The position numbers were made by a program, and so were the translations under genes. The notes under the pieces are model-generated. The model searched no databases and was not told where the DNA came from. It worked only from the letters and a program-made list of their open reading frames with translations. From IMG/VR virus record IMGVR_UViG_3300009339_000008, positions 1 through 23,213 of that record: a stretch of 23,213 nt of DNA; one strand, given 5' to 3'. The stretch comes from a virus. Positions 20,738-23,213 of this stretch are shown piece by piece (the stretch's first letter is position 1; every line of letters starts with the position of its first letter).

Positions 20738-22246
20738 ATGAGTGTAATTAGTATTAAAAACGGCGATGCATTTACAAGTTCACAAGATGAAGTAGGAGTT
20801 ATTGCAGGTGATTATGCAACACAAAGCTATGTTAACACCGCAATAAGCGATTTAATAGACGGTGCTCCCGGTACATTAGATACATTAAATGAATTAGCAG
20901 CAGCGTTGCAAGACGATGCCAATTTCGCATCAACGGTGGTATTAAAAGCTGGTAGCACAATGACTGGTGATTTAATACTTAATGCAGATCCAACAAACGC
21001 CTTGGGTGCAGCAACAAAACAGTATGTTGATAACACTATTGGTGGCAGTGCTATTAATTTAGATGATTTAGCTGATGTAACAAGTGGAACACCATCTGGT
21101 GTAAGACATGTACTATGGTACGAGGGTATCGGAGCAACTCCAAAATGGAGCTCACAAGAATTAAATTTAAATGATAGTATGTTCGCAAATTTAGCCATAA
21201 CCAGTTTAGCAGATAAAGATATACTAAAGTATGATAGTTCAACATCAAAATGGATAAACTCAGATACTTTTAAAGGTATTAAAAATGTAGCAGACAATTA
21301 TAGTGAAATAGCGGCATTTGAAAGTAACACCACTGTAGCAAGTACATCTGTGGGTATTGAGTTACAGCGTAACTTGAGCACAGATGGTGCAGTAAGTGGC
21401 AGAGATACTAGAGGTGTAGCTCAACTGTATGCAGTATATTCAGACAGTGGTAACACCAATGGAAGTGCAACAGCAATTTACCCAGGTGGATTTACTGGAC
21501 AAAGTGGAAGCAATGATGGAACCAGCCCACACTGGCTTAAAGCATTTACATATGATGATGGTATCAGCAGCTTCAATGAAGAAACCATATGGGAAGGTAC
21601 CAAAGATAATTTATATATATATCCACAAACCAAAATAAGCAATTTATTAGAAGTAGAAGGTACTAGTGGTGGTGTTGAAACAAGCGTAGTTAATATTAAA
21701 ACAGACAACTCAGGTTGGGACAAAGGACAAATAACATTAGAAGATTCAAATGCCAAAGCAGTAACAATAACTGGCGAAGATAACACATCATTAAATAAAT
21801 TTAGATACATTCAGACTTTTGATCCAGACGGTGATCACAATCCAAGCGGTGGTGGCACAGGTGACTATGGAATGTATTATTATAAAGACTATAGTAATTT
21901 AAGTACTGGTGTAATAATGGGTTGGGATGTCTTTGGAGCTCAAGATAGATTTGAATGGCGAGTACGAGGCGATAACAATGGTGGTACCGACTCATATGAT
22001 TATAAACCTATAAAAATTCTCAGTGATACATTTACATTACAAAGCAGAGACGGTTATGCCAGTGTAACAAATACATTAGAAGTATCATCAACCAAAGTAG
22101 AAGCCAAAGTACCAGTACAATTACCAGTGTATGCAGATAATACGGCTCGTGATGCAGCAATAACATCGCCAGCTGCTGGAATGACAATACTTAATGGAAC
22201 CACATTCCAAGGTTATGATGGATCTAGTTGGGTAGATCTAAACTAG
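20738..22246 (+). CDS. Tail fibre / receptor-binding protein
   Basis: This 502-residue protein has an N-terminal part with YVNTAISDLIDGAPGTLDTL followed by NELAAAL, then MTGDLILNADPTNALGAATKQYVDN, two well-known phage fibre motifs. A middle beta-rich domain of unknown fold follows (about residues 110-440). The end, NTARDAAITSPAAGMTILNG then TTFQGYDGSSWVDLN, is also a common fibre ending. Fibres of this kind are trimeric and bind the host surface. AAAGGAG lies 7 bases before the ATG. It is the last gene of the structural run; no clear U-run terminator follows. The middle region is where host-range variation would be expected. Confidence 0.82.
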   Translation: MSVISIKNGDAFTSSQDEVGVIAGDYATQSYVNTAISDLIDGAPGTLDTLNELAAALQDDANFASTVVLKAGSTMTGDLILNADPTNALGAATKQYVDNTIGGSAINLDDLADVTSGTPSGVRHVLWYEGIGATPKWSSQELNLNDSMFANLAITSLADKDILKYDSSTSKWINSDTFKGIKNVADNYSEIAAFESNTTVASTSVGIELQRNLSTDGAVSGRDTRGVAQLYAVYSDSGNTNGSATAIYPGGFTGQSGSNDGTSPHWLKAFTYDDGISSFNEETIWEGTKDNLYIYPQTKISNLLEVEGTSGGVETSVVNIKTDNSGWDKGQITLEDSNAKAVTITGEDNTSLNKFRYIQTFDPDGDHNPSGGGTGDYGMYYYKDYSNLSTGVIMGWDVFGAQDRFEWRVRGDNNGGTDSYDYKPIKILSDTFTLQSRDGYASVTNTLEVSSTKVEAKVPVQLPVYADNTARDAAITSPAAGMTILNGTTFQGYDGSSWVDLN

Positions 22247-22316
22247 GCACTTTTAGAGCCCTTTCCTACAAACATAAATACATACAATAAGCACACTATA
22301 TACAGTCATTTAAGGT

Positions 22317-22337
22317 GTCTTAGACGCATTTTAAGAC
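22317..22337 (+). other. Weak hairpin in the fibre-regulator gap
   Basis: GTCTTA (22317-22322) pairs with TAAGAC (22332-22337) around a 9-nt loop. No U-run follows and no near-consensus promoter is seen in 22247-22392, although an ATAAATA motif occurs at 22274-22280. Confidence 0.3.
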
Positions 22338-22392
22338 TATATATAGCGGTGATCGTTCTCGGACTGTACTCAACTAGCTCAGAGGATATAAA

Positions 22393-23082
22393 ATGAAATT
22401 TAAAGACGGAAACATAGCAATAAGACCATATGGTCCAAAAGTTATGGGACAATGGAAAAGATTGGGTAATGTAAGTGCAGTAGCTGGTAAACAAACAGTA
22501 TTTGTTGTGCCACACATAAGCGAATTACCACCCGGTAAAGATGTAAGTGTACTGTATACAAGCAGAGCATTATATCACGCAAACAGACTAAAAGTAAATC
22601 AAACCAGAGTAGCCTTAATAGCCACAGATGCTGAATTATCAGAATGTGAAAAGTGGATATCTATACAACCCCAAATATTTGAAACAATAGAACTTGAAGA
22701 GTATGTAAACCCATTAGCAGGTGTAACAAGAAGCTTGGATAGTTATAACTATAAACCACGAGGTATGTACGAAATAGACAATGATACATTATATAAGCAA
22801 GTACAAGGTGGAGCAACTTTAGCCGAATTGGCACAAAAGTATGGATGCGGTTATCATAACTTGTATAACAGATATCATAGACATGTAAAAAACTTACATA
22901 AACAAGCCAAATTAAAGGGCAACACATATTATGATATTGATAACAAAGAACTGGTATATCAAATAGAAACATTGGGAATGAGTTTACACGAATGTGCAGA
23001 ACAATATGGTTGTACATATCAAGTAATATATGCAAGATATAAAAGATACGGTACAAAAAACAAAAAAGTGGTTGACAACTAA
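22393..23082 (+). CDS. Double helix-turn-helix-like protein, possible regulator
   Basis: This 229-residue protein has an N-terminal alpha/beta region (MKFKDGNIAIRPYGPKVMGQ and on; KQTVFVVPHISEL; RVALIATDAELSECEKW). Two related C-terminal repeats follow: ATLAELAQKYGCGYHNLYNRYHRHVK (about 139-164) and GMSLHECAEQYGCTYQVIYARYKRYG (about 195-220). Each has the shape of a helix-turn-helix (AE/AQ-x-Y-G-C-x-Y-x-x-x-Y-x-R-Y). This suggests DNA binding, perhaps to a site with two half sites, but no family is recognised. AGAGGA lies 6 bases before the ATG. Its last codons encode VVDN and contain the -35 box of promoter P4, so it is placed to control, or be uncoupled from, the next gene. A structural-gene role is less likely. 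Confidence 0.55.
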   Translation: MKFKDGNIAIRPYGPKVMGQWKRLGNVSAVAGKQTVFVVPHISELPPGKDVSVLYTSRALYHANRLKVNQTRVALIATDAELSECEKWISIQPQIFETIELEEYVNPLAGVTRSLDSYNYKPRGMYEIDNDTLYKQVQGGATLAELAQKYGCGYHNLYNRYHRHVKNLHKQAKLKGNTYYDIDNKELVYQIETLGMSLHECAEQYGCTYQVIYARYKRYGTKNKKVVDN

Positions 23083-23100
23083 CACTGTTTGTAGTATCAT
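23072..23100 (+). promoter_or_regulatory. Promoter P4 with an AACACTGTT spacer motif
   Basis: TTGACA (23072-23077), 17 nt, then TATCAT (23095-23100). The -35 lies in the last codons of the upstream gene. The spacer carries AACACTGTT (23081-23089), and TAACACTGTT is shared with the P3 palindrome. It points at the gene starting at 23163. An ATAAATA motif overlaps the -10 end (23099-23105). Confidence 0.75.
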
Positions 23101-23110
23101 AAATAGTATT

Positions 23111-23129
23111 GTAACAGTAATACTGTTAC
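23111..23129 (+). promoter_or_regulatory. 19-bp palindrome just downstream of P4, operator or leader hairpin
   Basis: GTAACAGTA-A-TACTGTTAC is a perfect interrupted palindrome a few bases after the expected P4 start site. It shares ACAGTA/TACTGT half sites with the P2 operator, though with 2 bp closer spacing. It could bind a repressor or fold at the mRNA 5' end. Confidence 0.65.
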
Positions 23130-23162
23130 CCATTAAAATCTCAAACTCCTTGTTTGATATAG

Positions 23163-23213
23163 ATGACAACTCAGTATATGATGACAGACGAAACACACAT
23201 GTTCCGACTCCTT
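23163..23213 (+). CDS. Start of an unknown gene, cut by the right window edge
   Basis: Seventeen codons (MTTQYMMTDETHMFRLL) are open from ATG 23163 to the end. The triplet before the ATG is an in-frame TAG, so the start is not further left. Met6 and Met7 are alternative starts. No Shine-Dalgarno site is visible. Promoter P4 and the 23111 palindrome stand directly upstream, which supports a gene here. Too little is visible for a function. Confidence 0.4.
   Translation, partial: MTTQYMMTDETHMFRLL

Noticed and set aside
20827-21297. Long open frame on the minus strand inside the fibre gene (and others inside most structural genes)
   Set aside because: It lies fully opposite a well-supported gene, has no ribosome site and its composition simply mirrors the + strand coding bias. 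The same applies to the other minus-strand frames.
6359-22374. ACTGTACTCAAC shared by 6359-6370 and 22363-22374
   Set aside because: A single 12-base match between two places is expected by chance in a window of this size.
1-23213. Integrase, attachment site, tRNA, CRISPR array, insertion sequence, endolysin
   Set aside because: I looked for each on both strands and saw no supporting sequence in this window.

Overview
The window is a contiguous piece of an AT-rich tailed-phage genome, by eye about 36-38 % GC. It carries a packaging, head and siphovirus-type tail module in which every protein gene reads on the + strand. The classifying genes are a small terminase, a large terminase with ATPase and nuclease motifs, a portal, a scaffold, an HK97-fold-type major capsid protein, connectors, a major tail protein, a G/GT frameshift chaperone pair, a tape measure protein and a tail-tip cluster. 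The tail-tip order (tape measure, large distal-tail-like protein, short hub protein, NlpC/P60-like protein, J-like tip protein, fibre) is that of lambda-like and gene-transfer-agent-like tails of Gram-negative hosts. The composition and the many small AT-rich genes suggest a marine phage, but that is an inference. No integrase, tRNA, CRISPR array or insertion sequence is visible.

Layout. 1-450: the end of an unknown gene and a GC-rich, foldable block that is a candidate packaging site. 450-3682: a small terminase followed by small membrane-protein genes, a 24-residue lysine-rich peptide, two paralogous beta-rich (probably virion) proteins, a holin-like protein and two unknown small proteins. 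3669-4904: large terminase. 4905-6563: a regulatory island, the most unusual part of the window. It holds a ParB-like cargo gene flanked by two related hairpin-plus-U-run terminators, three near-consensus promoters whose spacers contain perfect palindromes, and two candidate non-coding RNAs (about 85 nt on +, about 165 nt on -). 6564-7001: a small HNH/NUMOD-like, probably homing, endonuclease gene whose first 11 codons copy the start of the portal gene. 7001-12369: portal, scaffold, capsid, connectors, major tail protein and tail chaperones. 12370-22246: tape measure, tail tip and fibre. 22393-23082: a double helix-turn-helix-like protein. Its last codons contain the -35 box of a fourth promoter of the same family, which points at a gene that begins at 23163 and runs off the window.

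The structural genes form one long, tightly packed transcription unit with TAATG or ATGA overlaps or short gaps with Shine-Dalgarno sites. Stem-loops stand at three junctions: portal/scaffold, scaffold/capsid and connector/major tail protein. Serine codon choice switches sharply in the capsid gene, as expected for a very highly expressed protein. Four promoters share the string GGTTGACAA, a 17-nt spacer and a TATNNT -10. Three or four nearby palindromes share ACAGT/ACTGT-type half sites, so the ParB-like gene, the minus-strand RNA and the rightmost gene may be one small regulon. The identity of the regulator is not shown by the sequence.
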